Assembly: GCA_905234645.1 (NCBI GenBank)
Contig: CAJOIS010000014.1
Location: 51,847-115,846 of the forward strand
DNA from: an uncultured Bacteroidales bacterium
GTDB taxonomy: Bacteria > Bacteroidota > Bacteroidia > Bacteroidales > F082
Direction of reading: 5' to 3'
DNA: 64,000 nucleotides
Part shown: positions 33,206 to 41,068 of the stretch, piece after piece
Position numbering within the stretch: position 1 is the stretch's first letter
Layout: each line of letters starts with the position of its first letter
Notes under the pieces: model-generated
Database searches by the model: none
What the model saw: only the letters and a program-made list of their open reading frames with translations
What the model was told of the DNA's origin: nothing
Made by a program: the position numbers and the translations under genes

Positions 33206-36200
33206 ATGGCTAAGTTAAAGGATAAGGGAATTATCAGCGGAAGCATCCTCCACCAGAAAATCGTCTGGGTGGTGGTGGCTATTGTTGTGGCTTTCGGCAT
33301 CTACGCTTTAGTCGAGATGAAGAAAGACGAATTCCCAGCCTTCAGCAATCCGCAGGGCATCGTGGCGGGCGTGTATCCAGGCGCCAACTCCGAAGAGGTG
33401 GAGGCACAACTCACCAAGCCATTGGAAGAGATGCTGTACACCTTGCCCGAAGTGGACCGCTCAAGGACCTATTCTGTGACCAAGGATGGCATCTGCTACA
33501 TTTATGTAATGCTCGACATGACCAAAAGCGACTATGCTCAGGCATGGACGAAAATCCGAAACAAAATCAACGAAAACAAGGCCATGACCTTCCCGGCGGG
33601 CGTGTTGGCCATCGCCGTCATCGACGACTTCGGCGACACTTCCTCGCTGCTCATCGCCATGGAATCAAGCGACAAGACCTACCGTGAAATGCATGACTAC
33701 ACCGACGACCTCACCCGTCGCCTACGCGACATTCCCCAAACGGGCAATGTGCGCGTCATGGGTGAACAGACCGAGGAAATCGCTGTCATGGTGGACAAGG
33801 AAAAACTGTCGTTCTACGGCATCAGCCCGAACACATTGATGCTACAATACGCCTCGCAAGGCTTCCTCACCACCTCCGGCACCATGGAAACCTCCGACTT
33901 CGACCTGCCACTACACATCGAGAACCCCATTGTCTCCGAAGAGGAACTGGAAGAGCAAATCATCTATTCCGACGCAGCAGGCAACACCGTACGCCTACGC
34001 GATGTGGCCACCGTGGAACGCCGCTTGGCTCCTCCCTCAAAGGTGGTCAACTTCAACGGAAACGATGCCTTGATTATCTCCGTCGAGATGCGTAAAGGCT
34101 TCAATATCGTTGCTTACGGCAGAGAAGTGGAAAACGTGCTTTCCGAGTTCAAAAAGACCCTGCCCGACAGCGTGAAGCTCTACCGCATCACCGACCAGCC
34201 CAAGGTGGTTGAGAAATCGGTCAATTCCTTCCTCCGCGACCTGCTCATCTCCATGATTGTCGTCATCGCTGTCATGTTGCTGCTCTTCCCTTTCCGTACG
34301 GCACTCATTGCCAGTTCAGGTCTGCCCGTCTGCACAGCCATGAGTATCGGGCTGATGTATCTCTTTGGCATCGAGTTGAACACAGTCACGCTGGCTGCAC
34401 TCATCGTTGTACTCGGTATGATTGTCGATGACTCCATTATTAATATCGACGGCTATATCGACAAGCTGAGCCAAGGCTACAAGCCTTTCGATGCGGCTGT
34501 GAGCAGTGCCAAGGAGTTGTTCATGCCCATGCTCATCGCCACGGGAGCCATCGCCACCATGTTTTTCCCGATGACGCGTATCATCACAGGGCCATTGGGC
34601 GATTTCGTGCAACTCTTCCCTTGGACCGTTTGCTTCTCGCTGATGGCATCGTTGGCCTACGCCATGCTCGTCATTCCTTCCTTGGAAATCATGTTTATCA
34701 AGCCGGACGACAAGCCCAAGCATGACGGCTTCCTGAAAGCCCAAATGCGGTTTTTCGCTTTCCTGCAAGGTCTTTACGACAAACTACAAAACCATTGTTT
34801 CAACCATCCACTGTTCACCATCGGGATGGGCGTGGGTTCCATTGTCTTGGGTGTCTTAATGTTCCTCGCCCTTAATGTGCAGATGATGCCCATGGCCGAG
34901 CGTGATAACTTTGCCGTTGAGATCCGTCTGCCCGAAGGCAGCAGCCTCGAAGCCACCACGCGTATCAGCGATTCCTTGCAACACATGATGCTCGCCGATA
35001 AACGCGTCACCTCAGTGACTGCCTTCATCGGCGAAACCGCACCACGTTTCCATGTGACTTACGCACCCAGCATCCCCGCCAACAATTTGTCGCAACTCAT
35101 CGTGAATACCACCTCGAAGCGCGCCACCGAAGACCTGTTGAAAGAGATGGACGACAAGTATTCCTACTATTTCAACGAAGCTCATGTGCGCTTCCGCCAA
35201 CTTGATTATCAGGCTGTTTCGACACCCGTTGAGGTATTTGTTTACGGCGACGACTACACGGAAACCGCCCCAGTAGCCCAACAAATCAAGGATTACATGC
35301 TCACCCTCGACAAGGAATTGCGCTGGGTGCACACCGACTACGACGAGTTTCTACCTTCGGTAAAAGTGACCATGAGACCTGAGGAATGTGCCCGTCTGGG
35401 CCTTACCAAAGGCATCCTCTCCTTGGACTTGGCCAGCAGCCTCAACGGGCAACCCTTGACCACCGTTTGGGAAGGCGACAGGGGCATCCCGGTAAGGTTG
35501 TACTCCCAACAGAACTACGACCCCAACGACTACGAGTTCGTCCAAAACCAGCTGATACCCACCATGGTGCCTGGCACCAACGTGCCGCTCCGTCAGGTGG
35601 CTGACATCAGTCCAGATTGGCATCCCGCCCAGTTGGTGCACCACAACGGCAAAAACACAATCACTGTTGCAGCAGACATGAAGTTCTGGAAGCCACAGAC
35701 GGTGAGCATGAAGAAAATTCAACAATACATCAACACGGAAATCACACCCAACCTGCCCGAAGGCGTGAGCATAGAATACGGTGGTCTTTCATCACTCAAC
35801 ACCATGGTCATCCCGCAGCTGCTATGGAGCCTGATTGCCGCCATCGCCGTGATGTTGGCCTTCCTTGTGGCCTATTTCAAGAAGGTCAACCTTGCCTTGT
35901 TGACACTGTGTTCCAGTACTTTATGTATGTTTGGAGCCTTTTTCGGTGAGTGGCTCTTCGGCCTCGATTTCGGCATGACTTCCCTTTTGGGTGTTGTCAG
36001 CCTCATTGGTATTATCGTCCGTAATGGTATCGTCATGTACGAATACGCCGAGACGCTCCGCAGCGATGAGGGTCTGCCCACCAAGGAAGCCGCCATGAAA
36101 GCGGGTAGCCGCCGTATGAGGCCCATCTTCCTCACCTCGGCCACCACTGCCCTGGGTGTGCTACCCATGATCATCTCGCGCAACCCGCTTTGGATGCCCA

Positions 36201-36301
36201 TGGGCGTGGTCATCTGCTTCGGCGTGGTGCTGTCGATGGTCATCATCCTCGCCGTGATGCCCGTGATGTATTGGCAAATCTTTAAAAACAGTAAGGCATG
36301 A
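33206..36301 (+). CDS. RND superfamily efflux permease
   Basis: A 1031-residue inner-membrane proton-driven exporter starting at the ATG at 33206. TM1 is IVWVVVAIVVAFGIYALVEM (about 15-34); a large periplasmic loop follows (QGIVAGVYPGANSEEVEAQL). TM2-TM6 follow, with the proton-relay pair in GMIVDDSIINIDGYI. The second periplasmic loop and the TM7-12 half complete the RND duplication. Sequence features (DDSI; PG.....E....L..PLE) place it near the HAE-1/multidrug group; the substrate cannot be inferred. Its stop overlaps the ATG of the TolC-like gene (ATGA). Confidence 0.93.
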   Translation: MAKLKDKGIISGSILHQKIVWVVVAIVVAFGIYALVEMKKDEFPAFSNPQGIVAGVYPGANSEEVEAQLTKPLEEMLYTLPEVDRSRTYSVTKDGICYIYVMLDMTKSDYAQAWTKIRNKINENKAMTFPAGVLAIAVIDDFGDTSSLLIAMESSDKTYREMHDYTDDLTRRLRDIPQTGNVRVMGEQTEEIAVMVDKEKLSFYGISPNTLMLQYASQGFLTTSGTMETSDFDLPLHIENPIVSEEELEEQIIYSDAAGNTVRLRDVATVERRLAPPSKVVNFNGNDALIISVEMRKGFNIVAYGREVENVLSEFKKTLPDSVKLYRITDQPKVVEKSVNSFLRDLLISMIVVIAVMLLLFPFRTALIASSGLPVCTAMSIGLMYLFGIELNTVTLAALIVVLGMIVDDSIINIDGYIDKLSQGYKPFDAAVSSAKELFMPMLIATGAIATMFFPMTRIITGPLGDFVQLFPWTVCFSLMASLAYAMLVIPSLEIMFIKPDDKPKHDGFLKAQMRFFAFLQGLYDKLQNHCFNHPLFTIGMGVGSIVLGVLMFLALNVQMMPMAERDNFAVEIRLPEGSSLEATTRISDSLQHMMLADKRVTSVTAFIGETAPRFHVTYAPSIPANNLSQLIVNTTSKRATEDLLKEMDDKYSYYFNEAHVRFRQLDYQAVSTPVEVFVYGDDYTETAPVAQQIKDYMLTLDKELRWVHTDYDEFLPSVKVTMRPEECARLGLTKGILSLDLASSLNGQPLTTVWEGDRGIPVRLYSQQNYDPNDYEFVQNQLIPTMVPGTNVPLRQVADISPDWHPAQLVHHNGKNTITVAADMKFWKPQTVSMKKIQQYINTEITPNLPEGVSIEYGGLSSLNTMVIPQLLWSLIAAIAVMLAFLVAYFKKVNLALLTLCSSTLCMFGAFFGEWLFGLDFGMTSLLGVVSLIGIIVRNGIVMYEYAETLRSDEGLPTKEAAMKAGSRRMRPIFLTSATTALGVLPMIISRNPLWMPMGVVICFGVVLSMVIILAVMPVMYWQIFKNSKA

Positions 36302-37635
36302 AGAAGTGTCTCATCATACTAGCTTTGTTGTTGTCATGTACGGCCCGGGCACAAGAACCGCTTCGTCTCTCCGTGCAGGACTGCATCGATATGGCTTTGG
36401 AGAACAACATCGAACTGAAAAACAGCCAGTTGGAAATCGACAAGGCAAGGGCAACGAAAAACGAAGCGCGAGCCGAGTATTTCCCCACCATTTCGGCACA
36501 AGCCGTGGCTTTTGATGCCCTCAACCCGATGTTTAGCTTCGGTATCGAGGACATCGACAATGCGCAACTGAGACAGATCCTTTACACCCTTTATGCCGAA
36601 TACGGTGCTAATATGGGCTTGGAAAAGGAGTATTCCTTTATTCAGAATGGTGTGATACTCAACGCGATGGCCACGGAGCCGATTTATGCGGGAGGCCGCA
36701 TCCGCAACGGCAACAAGCTGGCCAAATTAGGTATAGAAGCCGCCGAACTACAGGAAAAAGTGAAGGAAGACGAGGTGCGATTGCAAACCGAGACGCTTTA
36801 TTGGCAGATTGTAGCCTTGCAAGAGAAACTGACTACCTTGGATCAGCTCGACCGACTCTTGGACACCCTCGACAAAGACCTTAGCGGTGCCATCGAGGCG
36901 GGTTTGGCCATGCCCACCGACCAGTACAAACTGAAAGTGAAACAGAACGAGAGCCTACTCAACCGCAAGAAGCTGACCGATGGTATCACCCTGCTTAAGA
37001 TGGCCCTGGCGCAAACCATCGGTGCCGACTGGCAGACGATGACCCTCACCGACACTTTAGGCTTCGAGACCGAGCCTGCGGCTTATTATCATGTAGCCAA
37101 CGAAGCAGTTCGGTCGCGCAACGAAAGCCAACTCCTTGATCTCTCGCTGCGGGCCGAAGACCTGAAAAAGAAGATGACGCTTGGTGAGGCCTTGCCTTCC
37201 TTGCTGGTGGGCGGCAGCGCCAACTACCACACCGTCTTTGACCACCCCAAGACCAACGCGATGATCTTTGCCATGCTGCAGATACCTATCACCGACTGGC
37301 ACAAGACCTCGTATAAGCTAAAGAAACACGACCTCGATGCCGAGATGGCCGAGAACACACGCCGCGACCTCACCGAGAAGATGGAGATGCAGACCAACCA
37401 AGCCTGGTTCAACCTCGAACAGAGCTGGCTGCGCATCGGCATGGCACAAACCGCTTTAAACGATGCTGAGGCCAACCTGAAAATCACGGAGGACTATTAT
37501 GAAGCTGGCTTGGTGGCCTTGTCGGATGTGCTTGAAGCCCAAACCCTGCTCAAGCAAAGCCGCGACGAATTGACTGATAGCCGTGCGGCGTATCGGGTTA
37601 ATCTGGTGACGTATAGGCAGCTGACCAAGGACTAA
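36298..37635 (+). CDS. TolC-family outer-membrane efflux channel
   Basis: A 445-residue protein with a signal peptide ending ARAQ and long helical hairpins (LSVQDCIDMALENNIELKNS, EIDKARATKNEARAEYFPTI, and near the end AQTALNDAEANLKITEDYYE with AGLVALSDVLEAQTLLKQSR), the two repeated OEP domains. It forms the outer-membrane tunnel of the pump encoded just upstream, with a 4-nt overlap (ATGA) that couples translation. It completes adaptor-pump-channel. Confidence 0.92.
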   Translation: MKKCLIILALLLSCTARAQEPLRLSVQDCIDMALENNIELKNSQLEIDKARATKNEARAEYFPTISAQAVAFDALNPMFSFGIEDIDNAQLRQILYTLYAEYGANMGLEKEYSFIQNGVILNAMATEPIYAGGRIRNGNKLAKLGIEAAELQEKVKEDEVRLQTETLYWQIVALQEKLTTLDQLDRLLDTLDKDLSGAIEAGLAMPTDQYKLKVKQNESLLNRKKLTDGITLLKMALAQTIGADWQTMTLTDTLGFETEPAAYYHVANEAVRSRNESQLLDLSLRAEDLKKKMTLGEALPSLLVGGSANYHTVFDHPKTNAMIFAMLQIPITDWHKTSYKLKKHDLDAEMAENTRRDLTEKMEMQTNQAWFNLEQSWLRIGMAQTALNDAEANLKITEDYYEAGLVALSDVLEAQTLLKQSRDELTDSRAAYRVNLVTYRQLTKD

Positions 37636-37669
37636 AGGCCTTTGTTTCGCTGGTTTTGCACGATTTTTG

Positions 37670-37677
37670 TAATTTTG
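37670..37677 (+). promoter_or_regulatory. -7 promoter element for the DUF2147 gene
   Basis: TAATTTTG, 24 nt before the ATG at 37702. Confidence 0.6.
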
Positions 37678-37701
37678 CCCTCAAATTTCAAAACTAGTCC
37701 C

Positions 37702-38139
37702 ATGAAAAAACTCCTGTTTTTATGCCTTTTCGTCGCCACAGCTGTGATGGGTCAGGCGCAAGTGAGCAAGATGCTCGGCCAATGGAACACTTATGACGAC
37801 AAAACGGGCGATTTGCGCTCCACCGTCAACATCACCGAGGAAAACGGCACTTACCAATGCACCATCACCACGCTTTATGATAAAGACGCCAATGGCAAAT
37901 ACTATGTGATGAAAGAGCCCTATCCCAAGGGATTCGAGGGTGTGGTCGGCACCCAACTCTTCAGCGAGATGAAAGTTAACGGCGACCATCTGAAAGGCAA
38001 GGTCTATGACCCCGAGAGCCAGAAGACCTACCATGGCAAAGTGACCTACAAAGCCAAGACCGACGAACTCATCTTGCGCGGCTCGCTGGACAAAGCAGGG
38101 GTGCTGGGTCGCTCCCAAACCTGGAAACGCAAGAAATAA
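37702..38139 (+). CDS. DUF2147 exported protein
   Basis: A 145-residue protein starting at the ATG at 37702, with a signal peptide ending MGQAQ. The mature part follows the DUF2147 pattern: a lead GQWNTYDDKTGDLRSTVNIT, then QCTITTLYD, then VGTQLFSEMKVNGDHLKGKV, ending with RGSLDKAGVLGRSQTWKR. DUF2147 proteins are periplasmic beta-barrel-like proteins of unknown role. It has its own promoter and is followed after 3 nt by the perfect palindrome at 38143-38170. Confidence 0.82.
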   Translation: MKKLLFLCLFVATAVMGQAQVSKMLGQWNTYDDKTGDLRSTVNITEENGTYQCTITTLYDKDANGKYYVMKEPYPKGFEGVVGTQLFSEMKVNGDHLKGKVYDPESQKTYHGKVTYKAKTDELILRGSLDKAGVLGRSQTWKRKK

Positions 38140-38142
38140 ATG

Positions 38143-38170
38143 GTAGAGACGTAGCGCGCTACGTCTCTAC
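38143..38170 (+). repeat. GTAGAGACG palindrome, perfect 28 bp
   Basis: GTAGAGACG, core TAGCGCGCTA, CGTCTCTAC: every base pair is complementary across the centre. It starts 3 nt after the stop of the DUF2147 gene. Confidence 0.85.
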
Positions 38171-38194
38171 AGATTTTCGATAAGATTTGTTTCC

Positions 38195-38329
38195 TTAAAC
38201 ATCAAATTTAAACTCGGCATCAAACCAGCCAGTGTCTTCCTTCAAGAGGTCGTATTCTTCGCCCGTGAGCTTGTCAACCACATGCACGGTGCCTTTGATG
38301 TCGTCGTAGGTGAATGTAAACTGTGAGTT
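38195..38329 (-). pseudogene. 5'-truncated remnant of an unrecognised gene
   Basis: A 44-codon minus-strand frame with no start codon: NSQFTFTYDDIKGTVHVVDK, then LTGEEYDLLKEDTGWFDAEF, KFDV, stop. Codon usage and composition look coding. An in-frame stop at 38330-38332 cuts it off upstream, on the side where the four-helix-bundle cassette lies. It may be the tail of a gene disrupted by that element or by deletion. Family not recognised. Confidence 0.45.
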
Positions 38330-38383
38330 TTACGTCCATTTCAGATGTTACTATTGATTTTGAGGCTGCAAAGATACTAATTA

Positions 38384-38414
38384 ATTCTGAATGTGGAATG
38401 CTGAATGCTGAATG
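38384..38414 (+). repeat. Left inverted repeat of the cassette
   Basis: ATTCTGAATGTGGAATGC followed by TGAATGCTGAATG. Compared with the complement of the right arm, the same words appear in nearly the same order. Confidence 0.7.
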
Positions 38415-38431
38415 GGGCAAAACGACATAGA

Positions 38432-38770
38432 TTATTTATGCTGGTTTTTTGTTATGGCTGTTAGGATGCTCAATAGCTCTTCACATTTGTCATTCAAATC
38501 ATTAAACATTCCGTCAGGAAGATAGTCTGTAGCATGGATAATGTCAAGCCAATAACTGGTTTCACTGAAAGCAATGCTCATTTTGGCATAGAAATCAGGT
38601 TTTGTCTGTGCCCTAACTCCTTCCGCCACATTGGCTCCAATGCTGGTTCCAGCACGTAGAACCTGTTTAGACATAACAAATTCATGCTTCTCTTCACACA
38701 ACCATTGATAGGCTCTAATGATATCTATGGCAAAGTTCCTGCTTTTTCTTTTTATGACATTATCTTCCAT
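38432..38770 (-). CDS. Four-helix-bundle protein (S23 / 23S rRNA intervening-sequence type)
   Basis: A 112-residue protein of the PF05635-type family. It contains FAIDIIRAYQWLCEEKHEFV, then VLRAGTSIGANVAEGVRAQT, KPDFYAKMSIAFSETSYWLD and a C-terminal helix LNDKCEELLSILTAITKNQ. The R.gtSIgaNvaEg motif and K.s.A..E..YWL are the family signature. Relatives are encoded in intervening sequences of bacterial 23S rRNA genes, and a related protein (bAvd) serves diversity-generating retroelements; the cellular role of free-standing copies is unknown. It lies between inverted repeats and directly behind pgi, with no promoter box visible. Confidence 0.9.
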   Translation of the reverse strand: MEDNVIKRKSRNFAIDIIRAYQWLCEEKHEFVMSKQVLRAGTSIGANVAEGVRAQTKPDFYAKMSIAFSETSYWLDIIHATDYLPDGMFNDLNDKCEELLSILTAITKNQHK

Positions 38771-38787
38771 ATCATGTAGTTTTTAAT

Positions 38788-38820
38788 CATTCAGCATTCA
38801 TAATTCAGCATTCAGCATTC
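38788..38820 (-). repeat. Right inverted repeat of the cassette, overlapping the pgi stop
   Basis: CATTCAGCATTCATAATTC followed by AGCATTCAGCATTC. Its last bases form part of the TGA stop of pgi (minus strand, 38819-38821). Confidence 0.7.
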
Positions 38821-40147
38821 AAGATAACCTTTTATTCAGCGCCGCTGTCTGCTCCTCAAAGCCTTTCTTGCCCAACAATGCAAACATGTTCTTCTTATAA
38901 GCCTCCACACCAGGTTGATCAAACGGATTGACATCCAGCATGTAACCGCTGACGGAACAAGCCATCTCGAAGAAATAAATCAGCTCTCCGAGAACCTTTT
39001 CGGAGACCTCAGGGATGACGATGCGCAGGTTCGGCACGCCACCGTCCTCATGTGCCAACACAGTGCCCAGTTCAGCTTTATGGTTCACTTCACTGATACG
39101 CTTGCCCGCGATGTAGTTAAGCTGGTCGAGGTCTTCGTTCTCCATCGGGATGCGCAACTCGTGGTTGGCGTTCTCGACCGAAATCACGGTCTCGAAGAGG
39201 TTGCGCAGGCCGTCCTGGATGTACTGTCCCATCGAGTGGAGGTCTGTGCTGAAGGTGACCGAGGCAGGGAAGATGCCCTTATGCTGCTTGCCATGGCTCT
39301 CACCATAGAGTTGCTTCCACCATTCGCTGAAATAGACCAAACGCGGCTCGTAGTTGACCATGATTTCATTGGTCAGGCCTTGAGCATACAAGGCTTGGCG
39401 CACCACGGCATACTGGGAAACGGGATTGTCGACAGTCGGGTTGGCCTTGCAATGCTTTTCCATCTCGACGGCACCCTTTACCAAGGCACGAATGTCGATA
39501 CCAGCCATGGCGATAGGCAACAGGCCCACTGGGGTGAGCACCGAGAAACGGCCACCTACGTCGTCAGGAACGATATAGGTCTTGTAACCCTTTACGTTGG
39601 CCAGTTGCTTCAAGGCACCACGGGCCTTGTCGGTGATGGCGACAATGCGCGAAGCGGCTTCCTGCTCGCCATATTTTTTGACCAGATGTTGCTTCAGGAT
39701 GCGGAAAGCGATGGCGGGTTCTGTTGTAGTGCCAGACTTCGAGATGACCGCCAAGGAATAATCTTTCTTGTCAAGGATGGCCATCAGGTCGTGGAGGTAG
39801 TCCTCGCTCATGTTATGACCAGCATACACAACAAGCGGCTTGTCGCTTGTCAGCGGTGCAAAGTGGTTCTGCAAGGCTTCGATGACGGCACGGGCACCGA
39901 GATAGGAACCGCCAATGCCGATAACGACAAAGATGTCGGACTTTTTGCGCAAGTCTGCTGCGGTTTTTTCGATGTCGGCAAGCAGGCTTTCGTCGATTTC
40001 GGAAGGCAGGCTGACCCAACCGAGGAAGTCGTTGCCAGCACCCGTTTTTTCGTACACTGTCTTATAAACGCTCGGAATTCTTGATTCTAATTTGATTTTA
40101 ATGTCGTTGTTCAGATAAGGCTGAACATGTGTGAGGTCTATTTTCAT
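38819..40147 (-). CDS. pgi: Glucose-6-phosphate isomerase
   Basis: Interconverts glucose-6-phosphate and fructose-6-phosphate. A 442-residue protein from the ATG at 40147 (MKIDLTHVQPYLNNDIKIKL). Motifs: FVVIGIGGSYLGARAVIEAL (about 76-95), VISKSGTTTEPAIAFRIL, DDVGGRFSVLTPVGLLPIAM, and LAHEDGGVPNLRIVIP near the end. This is the short bacterial form typical of Bacteroidetes and Firmicutes. Its stop codon is contributed by the inverted repeat, so the last residues (NKRLS) may differ from those of the ancestral gene. The upstream box CGAAGATA complement (TATCTTCG, 40170-40177) misses the -7 consensus by one base. Confidence 0.95.
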   Translation of the reverse strand: MKIDLTHVQPYLNNDIKIKLESRIPSVYKTVYEKTGAGNDFLGWVSLPSEIDESLLADIEKTAADLRKKSDIFVVIGIGGSYLGARAVIEALQNHFAPLTSDKPLVVYAGHNMSEDYLHDLMAILDKKDYSLAVISKSGTTTEPAIAFRILKQHLVKKYGEQEAASRIVAITDKARGALKQLANVKGYKTYIVPDDVGGRFSVLTPVGLLPIAMAGIDIRALVKGAVEMEKHCKANPTVDNPVSQYAVVRQALYAQGLTNEIMVNYEPRLVYFSEWWKQLYGESHGKQHKGIFPASVTFSTDLHSMGQYIQDGLRNLFETVISVENANHELRIPMENEDLDQLNYIAGKRISEVNHKAELGTVLAHEDGGVPNLRIVIPEVSEKVLGELIYFFEMACSVSGYMLDVNPFDQPGVEAYKKNMFALLGKKGFEEQTAALNKRLS

Positions 40148-40253
40148 GATACTAGGATTAATAATGCTGCGAAGATAAGACAAAAAGTGAGAACAAACCA
40201 AACATTTTTAATTCTTTTAAGAACCATAAAACGTTTTTTCCCTTATCTTTGCG

Positions 40254-40261
40254 CAACAATT
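40254..40261 (+). promoter_or_regulatory. -7 promoter element for the response regulator
   Basis: TATCTTTG, about 70 nt before the ATG at 40332. Confidence 0.6.
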
Positions 40262-40331
40262 TTTATCAACGATACCTTAGCCGCTGTAACTTGGGTGTCC
40301 ATTTTATCGTTTTTTATTTTTTTTCGTTTTT

Positions 40332-41015
40332 ATGTCACAGATCAGAGTTTTATTGGCTGAAGATGACAAAAGTTTAGGGATGATTCTCAAAGCCTTTTTA
40401 GACGCCAACGGTTTTAATACTACTTTATGTCTCAACGGACAAGAAGCATGGAACACTTTCAGCTCTGCTGAATTCGATTTTTGTATCACTGACATCATGA
40501 TGCCCGTCATGGACGGCTTTGCCTTAGCCAGACATATCAAATCCGTCAGTCCATCGATACCTCTCGTATTCCTCTCTGCCAAGAAAGAACACGATGATAT
40601 TTTGGAAGGATTTATGTTGGGTGCCGACGATTATGTCACCAAGCCCTTTAGCATGGACGAACTGCTGGCGCGACTTAAAGCCATTCATCGCAGGTGTATG
40701 CATACTCAAACACAACCATCGACTTTCCAATTGGGCCGTTTTTCGTTTAATGCACCCCGACACGAACTCATCAAAGATGATAAGGTCCAAAAACTTACCT
40801 CCAAAGAATCCGACCTGTTGTTGCTTTTGTGCGAAAACATGGGAAATACCTTGGAGCGATCCAAGGCTTTGCAACAGATCTGGAAAGAGGACTCCTATCT
40901 CAACGCCCGTTCCATGGACGTCTATATCACCAAACTACGCAAATACTTCAAGGACGACCCCGACGTGGACATCCAAAACATACACGGCAAAGGGTTTAGG
41001 TTGGTGGTGAAATAA
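40332..41015 (+). CDS. OmpR-family response regulator (orphan)
   Basis: A 227-residue two-domain regulator. The receiver domain (1-120) has the acidic pair at 11-12 (AEDDK), phospho-acceptor D54 in CITDIMMP, and K104 in YVTKPFS. The winged-helix DNA-binding domain (about 130-227) shows LTSKESDLLLLLCENMGNTL and SMDVYITKLRKYFKDDPDVD, then IHGKGFRLVV. No histidine kinase is next to it, so its partner is encoded elsewhere. It is monocistronic, with its own promoter and a terminator shared with the convergent hydrolase gene. Confidence 0.93.
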   Translation: MSQIRVLLAEDDKSLGMILKAFLDANGFNTTLCLNGQEAWNTFSSAEFDFCITDIMMPVMDGFALARHIKSVSPSIPLVFLSAKKEHDDILEGFMLGADDYVTKPFSMDELLARLKAIHRRCMHTQTQPSTFQLGRFSFNAPRHELIKDDKVQKLTSKESDLLLLLCENMGNTLERSKALQQIWKEDSYLNARSMDVYITKLRKYFKDDPDVDIQNIHGKGFRLVVK

Positions 41016-41034
41016 AGTACTTTGAACAAAAACT

Positions 41035-41068
41035 AGCGCAGTATTTCATGAGAAAACTGCGCTTTTTT
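41035..41068. terminator. Bidirectional terminator
   Basis: AGCGCAG (41035-41041) pairs with CTGCGCT (41057-41063), followed by TTTTTT. It lies between the convergent response regulator and serine hydrolase genes. Confidence 0.75.

Larger units (their letters stand above)
38382..38822. mobile_element. Candidate mobile cassette: four-helix-bundle gene between inverted repeats
   Basis: About 440 bp consisting of a left repeat (38384-38414), one gene (38432-38770) and a right repeat (38788-38820). The arms are built from GAATGCTGAAT words in opposite orientation. The right arm ends inside the pgi stop codon (38819-38821), as if the unit had landed there. No transposase is encoded. Related solo repeats occur at 17990-18066 and in cysQ. 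This grouping is inference from the layout. Confidence 0.5.

Noticed and set aside
38915..40084. Long plus-strand frame opposite pgi
   Set aside because: pgi motifs are clear on the minus strand; the antisense product has no domain pattern or promoter box.
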